64,000 nt of DNA from contig NZ_JAANIJ010000001.1 in assembly GCF_011174705.1 (NCBI RefSeq), forward strand, positions 1,922,001 to 1,986,000. The letters are read 5' to 3'. Under the pieces are notes generated by a model. That model made no database searches. It saw only the letters and a list, made by a program, of their open reading frames with translations, and was not told the DNA's origin. A program made the translations under genes and the position numbers. The stretch is from Tessaracoccus coleopterorum. Its GTDB lineage: Bacteria > Actinomycetota > Actinomycetes > Propionibacteriales > Propionibacteriaceae. The number at the start of each line of letters is the position of its first letter. The stretch's first letter is position 1. This document shows positions 1 to 10,792 of the stretch, piece after piece.

Positions 1-2707
1 GGGCCGCCGGCTCCGGCGCGAAGGCCATGAACCTGCTCTCCCGCATCCAGGCGGGTCAGCAGATCACCACCGTCGACGACCTCTACAAGAAGATGGTGCT
101 CGAGGAGCCCGAGACGATGGCCACCGCCGACGCGGTGGTGGCCCACTTCGACGGCCTCGACGGCACGCGTAACCGCATGGTGACGGCGCGTCAGCAGGTC
201 CGGGCGCTCGAGCCGATCCGGGGCCTCCGCTCCCGGATCCAGGCCGCCGCCGACCGGATGCGCCTGATCGACGCCGTCGGCCACTTCTCCGATGCAACCT
301 CGCTCGCCGCGCTGTGGCAGGCGAGCCGCCGTCAGGACCTGCTCCACGATGTGGAGACCGAGTTGCGTGCCCGCAAGCTCGGCGCCGACCAGGCCGTCCG
401 CGAGAAGCAGGAACTGGCAAAGGCCGCTGAGGCGGAGCGCGACGGCATGTCCGAGGTGCTGCGCAGCTCGGGCGGCGACCAACTCGACACCGCCCAGCGT
501 GAGTTGCGCGATGTCGAACGCCGCGCCGGTGAGGTCGAACGACAGCGGGCACGGCTCGATGCCGCGCTCGACTCGATCGGCGCCGAGGTCAGGACCGGAA
601 GACAGTTCACCACGCTGGCCGACAAGGCCCGCCTCGCGCTCGCCGACGCCGAGGGCAAGTCCGGAGCCCGCGACGCCTACGCCGAGGCCCGCTCCGTCCG
701 CACCGCCATCGAGAAGGAGGTCGCGGAGCTCGAGGCCGAGAAGAGGAAGGCCCAGACCCGCAGCGACAACATCCCTGCCGCGCTGCACGAGTCGCGCGAG
801 CTGCTCGCCCGCGCCGCCGGGCTCAGCGTCGACGACCTGCCGTTCGTCGGCGAGCTGATCGAGGTGCGCACCGAGTTCGAGCCGTGGCGCGAGGCGTTCA
901 ACCTCGCCCTCGGTGGCTTCGCCACGACGCTGCTGATCGACTCCGACCGGCTGCCGCTGTTCCGCACCGCCATCAACTCCGTCCGCACCCCGTGCGCCTG
1001 CGCTACGAGGGTGTCGCCGTGGGCCAGCCGCTGAGCCCGCCGCGCGATGACCGGACGCTGCCCGGCCGCCTCGACTACCGCCCTCGCCGTTCACCGGCTG
1101 GCTGCAGGACCGGCTCGTCGACCGCTTCGGCTTCGTCTGCGTCAACGCCCCGAGGAGCTGAAGCGGCACTCGACGGCGCTCACCGTGAGCGGCCAGATGT
1201 CGCAGGGCAACCGTGGAGCCCACGGTGGTCACGGTCGCGCCAACGTGCTCGGCTTCTCCAACCAGCACCGCATGCGCGACCTCGCCGGCCGCATCGACGA
1301 CGCCCGCTGGCGCCTCGTCGACGCCATCGACGCGCAGGACGCCGCCGCCACCTCGCTCGACGCGATCGACGCCCGCAACGCCGCCTACCGTGTGGTGGCC
1401 GATCTCTCCTGGGACCAGGTCGACGTCGACGCACTCGAGGCCGAGCGCAGGCGCTGGGTCGGGGTAATCGACGAGGTCACCACCGGCAACCCGACCATCG
1501 CCCGCATCCAGCAGCAGATCGCGAAGGCGCAGGACAAGGTGATGACCCTCCGCGAGGACATCGGCCGCGCCAAGCACGAACGCGACCGGATCGCCGAGCG
1601 TTGGGGCGAGGTGATGGAGGCCGTCGACTCCGCCGACGAGACCCTCGAGGTCGCCGGCGACGCGGGCATCGTCCTCACCGACGAGCAGGCCGCCTACCTC
1701 GACCGCCAGTTCGACGTGCCCGACGGCGAACGCGCCACTTCCGCCTCCGATGAGCTGCGTCGCTTCGATGCGGCCCTCGAGAACGCGGCCCAGCGCCTGT
1801 CGGCCGACCAGTGCGGCGCGCAGGAGACGCTGGCCGAGCAGCGCGAGACGCTACGCCGCACGCTGGCCACGTTCCTCGACCGCTGGCCCAATCCCAACCT
1901 GCTCGCCGACCCGATGCTGGCCTCGGCGACTTCGAGCGCATCCTGGATGACCTCGAGACCAGCGGGCTGCACGAGCTCGAGACCGAGTGGCGTGACTCGC
2001 TGATCAACCTGTCGGGCAACGACCTCACCAACCTCGAATCGGCGCTGAGCAGGTCGCTCAGGGAGATCCGTGAGCGCATCGAGCCGATCAACCTCATCAT
2101 GCAGGACCTGCCGTTCTACGACGACGACCACCGGCTGCAGATCACCACGCGCGAGAACCAGTCGGTCACCCGGCAGCGGTTCCGCCGCGAGCTGCGCGAC
2201 GTGCGCGGCCTGATCGAGGCGGCCGACGGCGAGGAGCAGCGCGAGGCCGCCTACATCCGGATGTCGAAGCTGATCGACCGCATCCGACGATCCGCGCCCG
2301 ATTTCGCCGACCTGATCGACGTGCGGAACCACGTCCGCGTCAGCGCCGAGCGGGTCGACGCTGTGACCAAGCAGCACGTCGCGCTGTACGACCACATAGG
2401 CGAGAAGTCCGGCGGCGAGTCGCAGGAGCTGATCGCGTTCATCGTCGGGCGGCGCTGCGCTACCAGCTCGGCGACGCCGGGCGGAGCGCCCGCGTTACGC
2501 CCCGGTCTTCCTGGACGAGGCGCTCATCAAGGCCGACGCCCACTTCACGGCCCGCGCGATCGGTGCCTGGCGGGGCTGGGTTTCCAGCTCATCATCGGCG
2601 CGCCCAACGACAAGTACAGCGCGATCGAGCCGCATGTCGACGTCGAGTACGACATCCTCAAGGACACACAGGGCCGCTCGTGGGCGAAGCCGAAGGTCGG
2701 CCTCTGA
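1..2707 (+). CDS. jetC: JetC/MukB-like SMC ATPase, 5' end outside window
   Basis: This is the C-terminal ~900 residues of a large coiled-coil ATPase of the MukB/JetC type, the DNA-translocating subunit of Wadjet plasmid-restriction complexes. The reading frame is already open at base 1 (GAKAMNLLSRIQAGQ), so the Walker A domain lies upstream of the window. Long charged helices fill about 100-2300. The ABC signature SGGESQELIAFIVG is at about 2407-2450, followed by Walker B/D-loop PVFLDEALIKAD at about 2500-2535 and the tail IIGAPNDKYSAIEPHVD. Frame slips occur near 990, 1070-1150, 1915, 2450 and 2485, each by a G/C run, and the protein reads through in shifted frames. No JetD (toprim nuclease) gene follows: the next gene is an unrelated hydrolase 20 bases downstream. 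The family call is firm; Wadjet membership is inferred, because JetA and JetB would lie outside the window. Confidence 0.8.
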
Positions 2708-2727
2708 CCCGACGATGAAGGAGAAGC

Positions 2728-3864
2728 ATGTTCCAAGCCGACCTCGACAATGACGTCGAGATCCGTGGGGCGGTGGTCCTCGAGCGCACGGCGCGGGCCT
2801 CCTGCCGAGGAGGGTCACTCCGGAGGGATTCCGGCGGATCCCCGATCGGTTCATGCGTGCCTCGGTGGGCCAGTCCGCCGGCGTGCGGATCGCGATGCGC
2901 ACCGACGCCACGCTGCTCAGGCTGCGGGTCAACGTCCTGAAGATGATCGAAGACCGGGTGCTTCCGCTGCCGAGCGCCGTGTACGACGTCACCGTCGGAG
3001 GGCAGATCGTCAGCTCCGCGAGCTCCGACGTCGGGGACGCTTCATCTTCTCGTTCGAGCGGCCCGACGGCGGTACCGTACCCGGCCCGGATTCCGAGCTG
3101 GAGTTCCGGCTGCCCGGGGAGGGGAGCGTGAGCTGGAGCTGTGGCTTCCCTACAGCGACGAGGTGGAGATCATCGGGCTCCGGGCCGACCGTCCGCTCAG
3201 GGCACCCGGGCCGGACAGCCGACCCCGGTGGGTCCACCACGGCAGTTCGATCAGCCACGGCTACGCGTCGTCGCGCACCACCTCGACCTGGCCGGTGGTG
3301 GCGGCCGGCCTGCTCGATCTCAACCTCACCAATCTCGGCTTCTCCGGCAACGCGCTGCTCGATCAGCTGACCGCCCGCACCATCCGCGACACCCCGGCCG
3401 ACCTGATCAGCGTGAAACTGGGGATCAACGTGGTCAACGGCGACCACATGCGCCGCCGCGTCTTCCGCTCGGCCGTGCACGGCTTCCTCGACACCATCCG
3501 CGACGGCCACCCCACCACGCCGCTGCTGGTCATCTCGCCGGTGTGCTGCCCGCCGGTGGAGACGCTCCCCGGGCCCACGATCCAGGATGAGAGCCGGGAC
3601 ATCCCGTGGACCACGACCGCCGGGCGCATCGAGGAGATCGCCGAGGGCAAGCTCAGCCTCGGGGTCATCAGGGAGGAGCTCGCCGACATCGTCGCCGGTC
3701 GCGCGGACGAGGACCCGTTCCTCGGCTACCTCGACGGCTCCAGGCTCTACGGACTCGACGACAACGCCCGCCTCCCGATGCCCGACAACCTCCACCCCGA
3801 CGATGCGGTCTCCCGCCTGATCGCGACCCGGTTCGCCGAGCTGGTCGACTGGCCACGCGGGTGA
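2728..3864 (+). CDS. SGNH/GDSL-type hydrolase with N-terminal beta domain
   Basis: This is a predicted esterase or lipase of the SGNH fold. The ATG at 2728 has a GGAG site in front (gaaggagaagcatg). About 140 N-terminal residues look like a beta-sandwich domain (ending near ELWLPYSDEVEIIG). They are followed by the SGNH core: block I HHGSSISHGYASS (nucleophile Ser), block II LTNLGFSGNALL (Gly), block III VKLGINVVNGD (Asn), and a C-terminal DNLHPDD box carrying the catalytic Asp and His. No signal peptide is visible. Frame slips lie near 2800, 3015 and 3120. The substrate is unknown. The gene sits directly behind the JetC-like gene and could be cotranscribed with it, but I see no functional link. 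Confidence 0.75.
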
Positions 3865-4423
3865 GCGAACAGTTCGAGGGGCGCCCGTCGTCCAGGATGA
3901 ACCGGCCGGCGCCTGGCGCGCCTGGCTGGCCGACAATCACGCAACCGCCACCGCGGCCTGGCTCGTCATCGCGAAGGAACGCAGGCAGGGCTATGAGGAC
4001 GCCGTCTGCGAGGCTCTCTGCTTCGGCTGGGTCGACAGCGTCACCAAGCCGCGCGACGCGGAGACCAGGTACCAGCGGTTCAGCCCCGGAGGCCGGGATC
4101 GACCTGGGTGCGGTCCAATCGCGAACGGGTCGCCCGCCTGATCGGGGCGGCCTGATGACCGAGGCCGGGCTGCGGGTGGTGGAGGAGGCGAAGGCATCGG
4201 GCTCGTGGGACCTGTTCGCCGAGGTCGAGGACGGCATCGTGCCCGACGACGTGCAGGAAGGGCTCGATGCGGTGCCGGGGGCGGCTGCCGGGTTTGCGGG
4301 TTTCCCCCGAGTGCCCGCAAGCAGATTCTGATGTGGATCGTGCGGGCCAGGCGGCCGGAGACGCGGGCCCAGCGGATCGCCGTCACCGCGCAGAAGGCGG
4401 CCAGGGGAGAGAGATCCCAGTAA
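3861..4423 (+). CDS. YdeI/OmpD-associated (OmdA) family protein
   Basis: This small cytoplasmic protein of ~188 residues resembles the YdeI/OmdA family, sometimes named bacteriocin-protection proteins; the biochemical role is not established. The family pattern is clear: an N-terminal AWLADNHATATAAWLVIAKE helix, AVCEALCFGWVDS, a middle RYQRFSPRRPGSTWV-like block (after correcting a slip), and the C-terminal SARKQILMWIVRARRPETRA helix. The GTG start at 3861 overlaps the stop of the hydrolase gene by 4 bases, so translation is probably coupled. Frame slips near 3880, 4085 and 4150 split the reading frame. The family assignment is good; the function is open. Confidence 0.75.
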
Positions 4424-4439
4424 GGCCGGTGGTGACGCA

Positions 4440-5143
4440 TCACCTCCCTGACGACGGCCGGGGAGGCTGCCGGCTCCCGGGGATGGAGCCGTGGGTAAGG
4501 GGAAGGACTGCTGGATCGCGGCCAACGCGACGTCGAGCGCCGCCTCCAACGGTTCCACCACCTCCACTTGGACCAACTCCCAGATCGCGGCCGCGGGCCG
4601 GGCCATGCTCGCGCTCCCGAGCACCACGCTGCGCGCGCCCGCGGCGGCGAGCCGGTTCACCTCGGAGGCGAGCATCGCCGCCGACTGCGGCTGGTAGTCG
4701 GCCCGCCCCGCCGGCTGGACGGCAATCAGGCGGTCATCGAGCCCGTAGTGCTCGGCCTGCGCACGGGCCATCTCCGGATCCTGGTGGTGCGGGCAGAGCA
4801 TGCCCCAGTCGATCGCGTAGGCGCGGCGCATCGCCGCCCAGCCGATTCCGATCACCGGTTCGGGCGCCAACGCCCAGCCGTCCGGGAGCCCAGGGTCCAT
4901 CGTCGAGGCGACGATCATCGCGTCGTACCCGTCGCGGGCCAGCCGCCTCGCTCTCGCCTGCACCATGGACTCGACGGCGCTCACCTCCGTCATCGACTCG
5001 AGTCGCTCGGGGGCCCCGGCGATCCGCTCCGTCTCGATGAGGCAGCGGTGCCGACGCGACCAGGCTCCCGACGCCTCGACGAGGGCCGCAGTGGTGGCCC
5101 TCGACGATGTGGGATTCAGGCAGAGGATGCGCACATCGCTCAC
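4440..5143 (-). CDS. Asp/Glu/hydantoin racemase-fold protein without catalytic Cys
   Basis: The fold is that of the Asp/Glu/hydantoin racemase superfamily: N-terminal RILCLNPTSSRATT, central EPVIGIGWAAMRRAY, and C-terminal SVVLGSASMARP. Active racemases carry one cysteine in an ACxxDPG-like motif and another in a LGCAGM-like motif. Here both positions are serine (IVASTMDPGLPDG and LGSASM), so ordinary two-base racemisation seems impossible. These are substitutions, not slips, so sequencing deletions do not explain them. The frame runs on past the natural end; a slip near 4490 would give a stop at 4440, just after the convergent YdeI gene. Role unknown: perhaps a decarboxylase-like member, a binding protein or an inactive paralogue. 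Confidence 0.65.
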
Positions 5144-5358
5144 CTACCTCGGGCTGCTGTCGGCGATGATACGGAGCATGGAGGCTTCCTCTCGGGGGCG
5201 ACGGACACCTGTCTGACGAGCCAACCACGACCGTCGACAGGGCGGGTTACGCGTGATTTACGATCCGGTAACGCCTGCCGGTAGGCCCCGCGACCCTGCC
5301 GCTGGGGCGGGGGCGCCGCCCGTAGGATGGCCCGATCACCGCTTCGAAGGAGTCAACC

Positions 5359-5787
5359 ATGACCGGTGTCGCGCACAGGATCGCGTTGGTCGCGCACGAC
5401 AACAAGAAGGCCGACCTGCTGCGGTGGGCGGAGTTCAACAGGGGCACGCTCAGCCACCACACGCTCTTCGCCACGGGGACGACCGGGACGATGCTCGAGT
5501 ATGAGCTCGGGTTGCCGGTCACCCGGTTGCTGTCGGGCCGGTGGGGGTGATCAGCAGATCGGGGCGTTGATCGCTGAGGGTGGTATCGACATGCTGATCT
5601 TCTTCTGGGATCCGTTGGAGGCGCAGCCCCATGATCCGGATGTGAAGGCGTTGTTGCGGATCGGGGCGGTGTGGAACATTCCGATGGCGTGTAACTCGGC
5701 CACGGCCGACATGATCATCAGCTCGGCATGATGAAAGAGGAGTGGGACAACCGCCCCGACATCATGCAGCGCCCCTACGAACCCTGA
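5359..5787 (+). CDS. mgsA: Methylglyoxal synthase
   Basis: Methylglyoxal synthase converts dihydroxyacetone phosphate to methylglyoxal and phosphate, a bypass of lower glycolysis used under phosphate-limited, sugar-rich conditions. The protein (~141 residues, usual length) shows [27 protein letters not shown], the catalytic-Asp block [36 protein letters not shown] and [14 protein letters not shown]. Two missing bases near 5535-5545 break the frame just before GGDQQ, and another near 5727 separates the final [26 protein letters not shown] site precedes the ATG. The gene sits alone between convergent and divergent neighbours, just outside the inositol island, whose breakdown yields DHAP, the enzyme's substrate. 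Confidence 0.92.
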
Positions 5788-5843
5788 TGGGACGCGCTTC
5801 GGCCCGGGATCCGAACAGGTCCCGGGCCGAAGTGTCGAATGGG

Positions 5844-6837
5844 TCAGGCGTCGAGCCGGACGGTGCGGCCGCTGTGGGCCGACTCCTCCGCCGCCTGGGC
5901 CACCACGAGCGCCGCAACTCCGTCGGCGACCGTCGGCGACACCTCGGTGCCGTTGATGATCGCGTCGATGAACGCGGTCAGCTCGTTGCTGTAGGCATCG
6001 GCGTAGCGCTGCAGGAAGAAGTCGAGGTACGGCTGCTGCACGCCCGACGCTTCCTTGGTGTTCACCGAGAGGGTGGTCTCGCGCCAGTTGTCCATGACGG
6101 CCGAGCCGAGAGAGCCGTGCACCTCGAGACGCTGGTCGTAGCCGGTGACGCAGCGACGGTTGTTCGTGATCGTCGCGACGGCGCCGTCCCGGCCGCGCAG
6201 CAGCACGACGGCGGCGTCGAAGTCGCCGGTCTCGGCGAGCTCAGGCAGCACGTTCTGGCCGAACGCGCTCACCTCGACGATGTCACCGATGAAGAACCGG
6301 GCCTCGTCGAAGTCGTGGATCGTCATGTCCTTGAAGATGCCGCCTGAGGCCGCGACGTACTCGGCCGGCGGCGGGCCGGGTCACGGGCGACGATGGTGAC
6401 CTGCTCGATGGTGCCGAGCTCACCGGCGTCGGCCAGGTCCTTGGCGCGGCGGATCGACGGGTCGTAGCGACGCTGGAAGCCCACCATGACGGGAGCGTGC
6501 TCGAAGGTCGCGAGCTCGGCCTCGAGGGCGCGGGCCTCCTCGACGTCCTTCGCCACCGGCTTCTCGACCAGCACCGCCTTGCCCGCGCGGGTCGCCGCCA
6601 GCACCTGGGTGCGTGCAGTGGGGTGGGGGAACCGATGATGACGGCGTCGACGTCGGCGTCGGCGAACAGGTCGTCGGCCTCCTTGTACGACTTCGCGCCG
6701 TAGACGGCCGCCAGATCCTCGGCGGCCGTGCCGATGGGGTCACAGACGGCGACCAGCTGGGCCTGCGGGTGCGAGGCCACCGCGGCTGCGTGCACCTTGC
6801 CGATCCGGCCTGCGCCGATGACTGCTACTCGGAGCAT
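5844..6837 (-). CDS. iolG: Inositol 2-dehydrogenase (Gfo/Idh/MocA family)
   Basis: This NAD-dependent dehydrogenase probably oxidises myo-inositol to 2-keto-myo-inositol (scyllo-inosose), the first step of the pathway. The Rossmann motif RVAVIGAGRIGKVHA is at the very N-terminus, EKP follows at about residue 95 (VLVEKPVAKD), and the catalytic FKDMTIHDFDEARFF block carries the D-x-x-x-H pair typical of IolG. Length is ~331 residues. Slips near 6365 and 6615 break the frame. It lies 23 bases downstream of the transaldolase-like gene and is probably transcribed with it from the promoter carrying the operator at 8024-8037. Of the three Gfo/Idh/MocA proteins in the island this is the best IolG match. 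Confidence 0.88.
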
Positions 6838-6860
6838 GTTCGTGTTTCTCCTGGTCCAGA

Positions 6861-7938
6861 TCAGATGGCGGGGACGATGATGTCGCGCACGAGCGAGTCG
6901 AGGTCGGCGTCGGCGGCCAGGAACTGGCGCAGCGTCTTGACCGTCGGCCCGAAGGTCTCGAAGTCCTCGACCGCGATGCCGTCGACATCGTAGGCGCGGC
7001 GGAAGTCCTCGATCCGGTTCAGCTGGTCGAGGTACTCCTGGCGCACCGGCTCGTCGATCTTCTCGACCACCTGGTAGTCGGAGGAGTTGATGATCTGCTG
7101 CCACTTGAACGGCGGGGAGACGACGACATCGCCGCCGACGAGCTCCGACCACTGCAGCACGTTGCGGAACGCCGCGGCGAGCACGCGCGAGCGGAAGCCG
7201 CGCTCGGTGAAGATCTGGTACGCCTTCTTCGCGCAGGCCACGCCGGCCCACTCGAGGGCGGACGGGTCGATGAAGATGCCGTCGCGGGCGACGACCGACT
7301 TCAGCCAGTCGTCGAGGCGGCCCACCATGATGGTGACGACCGGGCCCATCTTCGAGATGTCATGGCCCTCGGCGGCACGGCGGTCGAGGCCGCGCTCGAT
7401 CGCCTCGGCGGCGCGGACGGCCTGCGGGACGGAGAACGAGACGGTGACGTTGATGCTGACGCCGCGGTAGGTGGCATCCTCGATGGCCTCGAGGCCGGTC
7501 TTGGTGGCGGGGATCTTCACGACGATGTTCTCGGCGAGCCCGTCGAACTCGACGGCCTGATCGGCGAGGGCCTTCGCGTCACGGTGGAAGCGGGGGTCGG
7601 TCTGCACGGAGAGTCGGCCGTTGCGGCCGTTGTGCTCGGCGAAGATGTCCTCGAGCAGCACGGCGGCCTCGACGGAGAGGTCCTTGACCGCCTGCCAGCC
7701 GATCTGCGACTCGCCCCAGGTGGGGTTCGCGGCGGCGATCGCCTTGATGCGGGGGCCCACACGTCCATGTTGTTCTTGATGACGCTGTATGCGATGACGG
7801 GGTTGCAGGTCGCGCCGACACCACCGAATGCGATCGACTGTCGCAGCTCGTCGAGGTCGGACGAGTCGTTCCACAGCGCCGTGGGGTGGTCCGCGCGGCC
7901 GTCAGTAGTGGGCCGGGTGTGTACTCGATGTCGGTCAT
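6861..7938 (-). CDS. Transaldolase-family protein in the inositol island
   Basis: A ~359-residue class I aldolase-fold protein of the transaldolase family. Landmarks are ATCNPVIAYSVIKNNMD near the N-terminus (an ATNP-like motif), the Schiff-base lysine region NIVVKIPAT, GVSINVTVSFSVPQA, and RVLAAAFRNVLQWSELVGGD near the C-terminus. The start chosen is MTDIEYTPGPLL, the first ATG giving a family-like N-terminus; slips near 7760 and 7890 split the frame. It heads the leftward unit with iolG. Family and fold are secure. A role in inositol or sugar-phosphate breakdown, perhaps acting on deoxy-keto sugar phosphates, is inferred from the neighbourhood only. Confidence 0.8.
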
Positions 7939-8023
7939 CTTGGCTCCTGTCGCAACGACGCCGCGGCGTCCATGCCACGCGTCTGGGTTCAAGTCAACCC
8001 CATTGTCCGGCACGAGTCAAGCC

Positions 8024-8037
8024 TTTGTCCATACATA
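8024..8037 (-). promoter_or_regulatory. Operator site 1, TGT-N4-ACA, before transaldolase-iolG unit
   Basis: The sequence TTTGTCCATACATA carries the inverted half-sites TGT and ACA spaced by four bases. The same 13-base pattern recurs at 8883-8895, 15130-15142, 21851-21863 and 21943-21955. It fits the GTNTANAC-type sites known for HutC-subgroup GntR regulators, and a GntR/UTRA gene lies immediately next door. Confidence 0.65.
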
Positions 8038-8053
8038 CGCCAGAATTGTGACC

Positions 8054-8794
8054 TCAGGAGGTGAACAGGGAGAAGCGGAACGAGTACAGCGTCGGGCGGT
8101 AGATGTGCTGGCCGATCTCGACGGGCCTGCCCTCGGCGGTCCTGCCGACCCGATGCATGGTGAGCAGCGGCGCTCCCGGCTGCTCACCGAGGGTCGCGGC
8201 CTCTTCGGCCGTCGCACCACGGGCACCGATCTCCTGAGTGGCTGACGCGATGTCGATCCCGCGGTTGTGGAGGCACGTGTAGAGGCCGGCGTCACCCAGT
8301 TCCTGCCAGGTGGGTGCGATGTCGAGCGGGATGAGGTTCGTCATCAGAGCGAGCGGGTGGTCGTCGGCGTAACGGAGCCTGCTTACGCAGAGCAGCCCGT
8401 CCTCGGGTGCAAGCCCCAGCTGTTCCGCCTCCCGCTTGCTGGCCTGGCGGACCTCGTAGGACAACACCTGGGTGGTGGGCACGAAGCCGGCTTCGGCCAG
8501 GTCTTCGTTCAGCGAGGAGAGTTTCATGGGCGGTGCACGTGCGGCGGTGTGACCCGGGTGCCGACGCCACGGCGCCGGGTGAGCAGCCCTTTGGTCGCGA
8601 GCTCCTGAAGCGCGCGGCGCGCGGTCGGGCGGGCGACGTCGAGGCGGTGCGCCATCGATACCTCGTCCTCGATCATGGCGCCGGCGGGGAGTTCGCCGGA
8701 AAGGATCGCGGCCTCAATGGGCCGGCGATCTGCTCATACAGGGGGTCGGGGACGAGCGATCGATCGTGATCGCCGGTGCGTACGTCTCCTCCAT
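8054..8794 (-). CDS. GntR-family regulator, HutC/UTRA subgroup
   Basis: Probable repressor of the inositol island, relieved by a sugar-derived ligand. The N-terminus (PTPLYEQIA-like, then a winged-helix segment ending RALQELATKGLLTRRRGVGTRV) is a GntR DNA-binding domain. The C-terminal ~155 residues form a UTRA ligand-binding domain (LSYEVRQASKREAEQLGL, LLCVSRLRYADDHPLALM, PLLTMHRVGRTAEGRPVEIG). The start ATG at 8794 has GAGG seven bases upstream. Slips near 8530 and 8710 split the frame. The gene is divergent from iolC and shares its control region. HutC-subgroup regulators bind GTNTANAC-like sites, which matches the five repeated sites in this island. Confidence 0.87.
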
Positions 8795-8882
8795 GTTTGC
8801 CTCCTCGGGGTGGACCGGGCGGCGGTGCCCTGGTAGCCAAATCGTTGTCTTGGGGATCATACAACCAACGTTTGCCTCCTGT

Positions 8883-8895
8883 ATGTAAGCACAAA
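8883..8895 (+). promoter_or_regulatory. Operator site 2, between GntR regulator and iolC
   Basis: ATGTAAGCACAAA (reverse complement TTTGTGCTTACAT) is a copy of the TGT-N4-ACA site. It lies four bases upstream of a TTGACC -35-like element at 8899-8904, which precedes iolC. Its position would let one regulator control both the regulator gene and the iolC operon. Confidence 0.55.
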
Positions 8896-8952
8896 GAGTT
8901 GACCCGCGTGCGCGCGGGCTGGCAGACTGTTCAATGACGTAGGAGGTCGCCA

Positions 8953-9933
8953 ATGGTGGATGACTCGCGAGCACCCGAGGTTCTGGTGATCGGACGCTGC
9001 AGCGTGGACGTCTACCCGTTGGAGGTGGGCGTCAAACTCGAAGACGTCGCCACGTTCGGGAAGTTCCTCGGTGGTTCGGCGACCAATGTCGCCGTCGCGG
9101 CCGCCCGCTACGGACACCAGGTCACCGCGCTCACCGGCGTTGGGAAAGACCCGTTCGGCCGGTTCGTCGTGGCCGAACTCGAGCGCTTCGGTGTCGACGC
9201 CTCCCAGGTGGTGGTCAACGACCGCTTCAACACCCCCGTGACATTCTGCGAGATCTTCCCCCGGACCATTTCCCGCTCTATTTCTACCGGCAGCCCACCA
9301 CCCCGACCTCGAGATCGGGCCGGGCGACCTGCCCGTCGACCTCGACCGCTACCGGATCGTCTGGCTGACCGGCACCGGCCTCGCGCTCGAGCCCTCCCGC
9401 TCGGCCCACCACGCGGTCGTCGCCGCGGCCGTCAACTCCACCGTCATCCTCGACCTCGACTACCGCGAGCGTTTCTGGGGCGATGAGTCCGTGCCGCGCC
9501 GCGCCATGGGCGATGTGCTCCCGCATGTCGATGTCGCCATCGGTAACCGTGAGGAGTGCCGGATCGCCACGGGTGAATCCGAGCCCGAGCGCGCCGCAGA
9601 CGCTTTGCTGGAGATGGGCGTCAAGATGGCCATCGTCAAGCAGGGCCCGCTGGGAACTCTGGTCAAGACCGCCACCGAGCGTGCGTTCATGCCCGCGATC
9701 CCCGTCGAGGTTGTCAACGGGCTCGGTGCCGGCGACGCGTTCGGTGGCGCCGTCTGCCATGGGATCCTGCAGGCCTGGAGCCCCACCGCATCATCGAGTT
9801 CGCCTCCGCGGCGGGCGCGCTGGCCACCACCCACATCGAGTGCGCCTCCATCATGCCGACCGCTGACGAGGTCAACGCCCTGCTCGCCTCGCACCCTGAG
9901 GTTACAGAGCGGCTGGACGTGTGGTCGCGATGA
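8953..9933 (+). CDS. iolC: 5-dehydro-2-deoxygluconokinase
   Basis: PfkB-family kinase that phosphorylates 2-deoxy-5-keto-D-gluconate to the 6-phosphate. The N-terminal GRCSVDVYPLEVGV and FLGGSATNVAVAAARYGH blocks are typical of IolC. The anion-hole/catalytic-base motif VNGLGAGDAFGGAV is near the C-terminus, and the ATP-side IVKQGPLGTLV block is present. About 326 residues. The start ATG has GGAGG seven bases upstream. Slips near 9255, 9300 and 9780 interrupt the frame. First gene of the rightward unit iolC-aldolase-iolB-iolD-iolE; its stop overlaps the next ATG (ATGA). Confidence 0.92.
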
Positions 9934-10792
9934 GTCACGTCGCCCGCCTGGCCCAACTCCGCTTCACCCAGCCGGAGGCTTTCGCCCATGCCATGCGGGT
10001 GCGGGCGCCCGGGACGCTGCCACGTGGTCCCAAGGCCCTGTTCATCGCGGCCGACCACCACGGCCGCGGCGCGCTCGGCGCCGGTGATGATCCGATGGCG
10101 ATGGCCGACCGTGAGGACTACCTGCATCGGGTGCTCACCGCCCTGGCCCACCCACGGGTCACCGGCTTCCTCGGCACCCCGACATCGTGGAGGACCTCGC
10201 GATGCTCGGCGCGCTGGAGGGGAAGCTCGTGATCGGCTCCATGAACCGCTCCGGCATCATCGGCGCCCGCTACGCCGTCGACGACCGCGTCACGGCCTAC
10301 GACGTGCCCGGGATCGTCGGAACCCGCCTCGACGGCGGCAAGCTGCTCCTCCGGATCGACCCGTCCGACCCGGCCACTCCAACCATGCTCGAGCGGACGG
10401 GCGCCCAGGTGTCCGCCCTCGCCGCGGCGGGCAAGATTGCCATGGTCGAGCCGTTCATGGCCAAGCCCTCGGGCGGTGGCCCCGTCAACCAACTCGACAC
10501 CGAATCGGTGATCCGCTCGATTGCCGTCGCGTCCGCGCTCGGCAACACTTCCGCCCACACGTGGCTGAAGGTGCCCTGCGTCGAAGACATGCCCCGCGTC
10601 ATGGCCGCCACCTCACTGCCCTGTCTGATGCTCGGTGGCGATGTTCCGGAGGACGCCGGAGCGACCCTGGAGAGTTGGCGCTCGGCGCTCAAACTGCCCA
10701 ACGTGATGGGCCTCGTGCTCGGGCGTGCCCTGCTTTTTCCTCGCGACGGCGACGTCGCGGCAAATGTCGAAGCGATAGCGGAGGTCCTGTGA
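9930..10792 (+). CDS. IolJ-like (beta/alpha)8 aldolase (Cgl0159-type)
   Basis: A ~287-residue TIM-barrel protein of the class I aldolase type found beside iolC in actinobacteria. Visible blocks are ALFIAADHHGRGALG (N-terminal), LVIGSMNRSGIIGARY, KIAMVEPFMAKPSGGG, the possible Schiff-base lysine in HTWLKVPCVEDMPRV, and the phosphate-site LMLGGDVPEDAGATLE. By position it should cleave 2-deoxy-5-keto-gluconate 6-phosphate to DHAP and malonate semialdehyde, the step done by IolJ elsewhere; that is inference, since no classical IolJ is present. One slip near 10180. The start ATG overlaps the iolC stop, and its own stop overlaps the GTG of iolB. Confidence 0.78.

Noticed and set aside
3668-4440. 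Extension of the racemase-like protein to 3668 on the minus strand
   Set aside because: The extra ~260 residues lie opposite the YdeI-family gene, are low-complexity, and appear only because a slip hides the natural stop near 4440.
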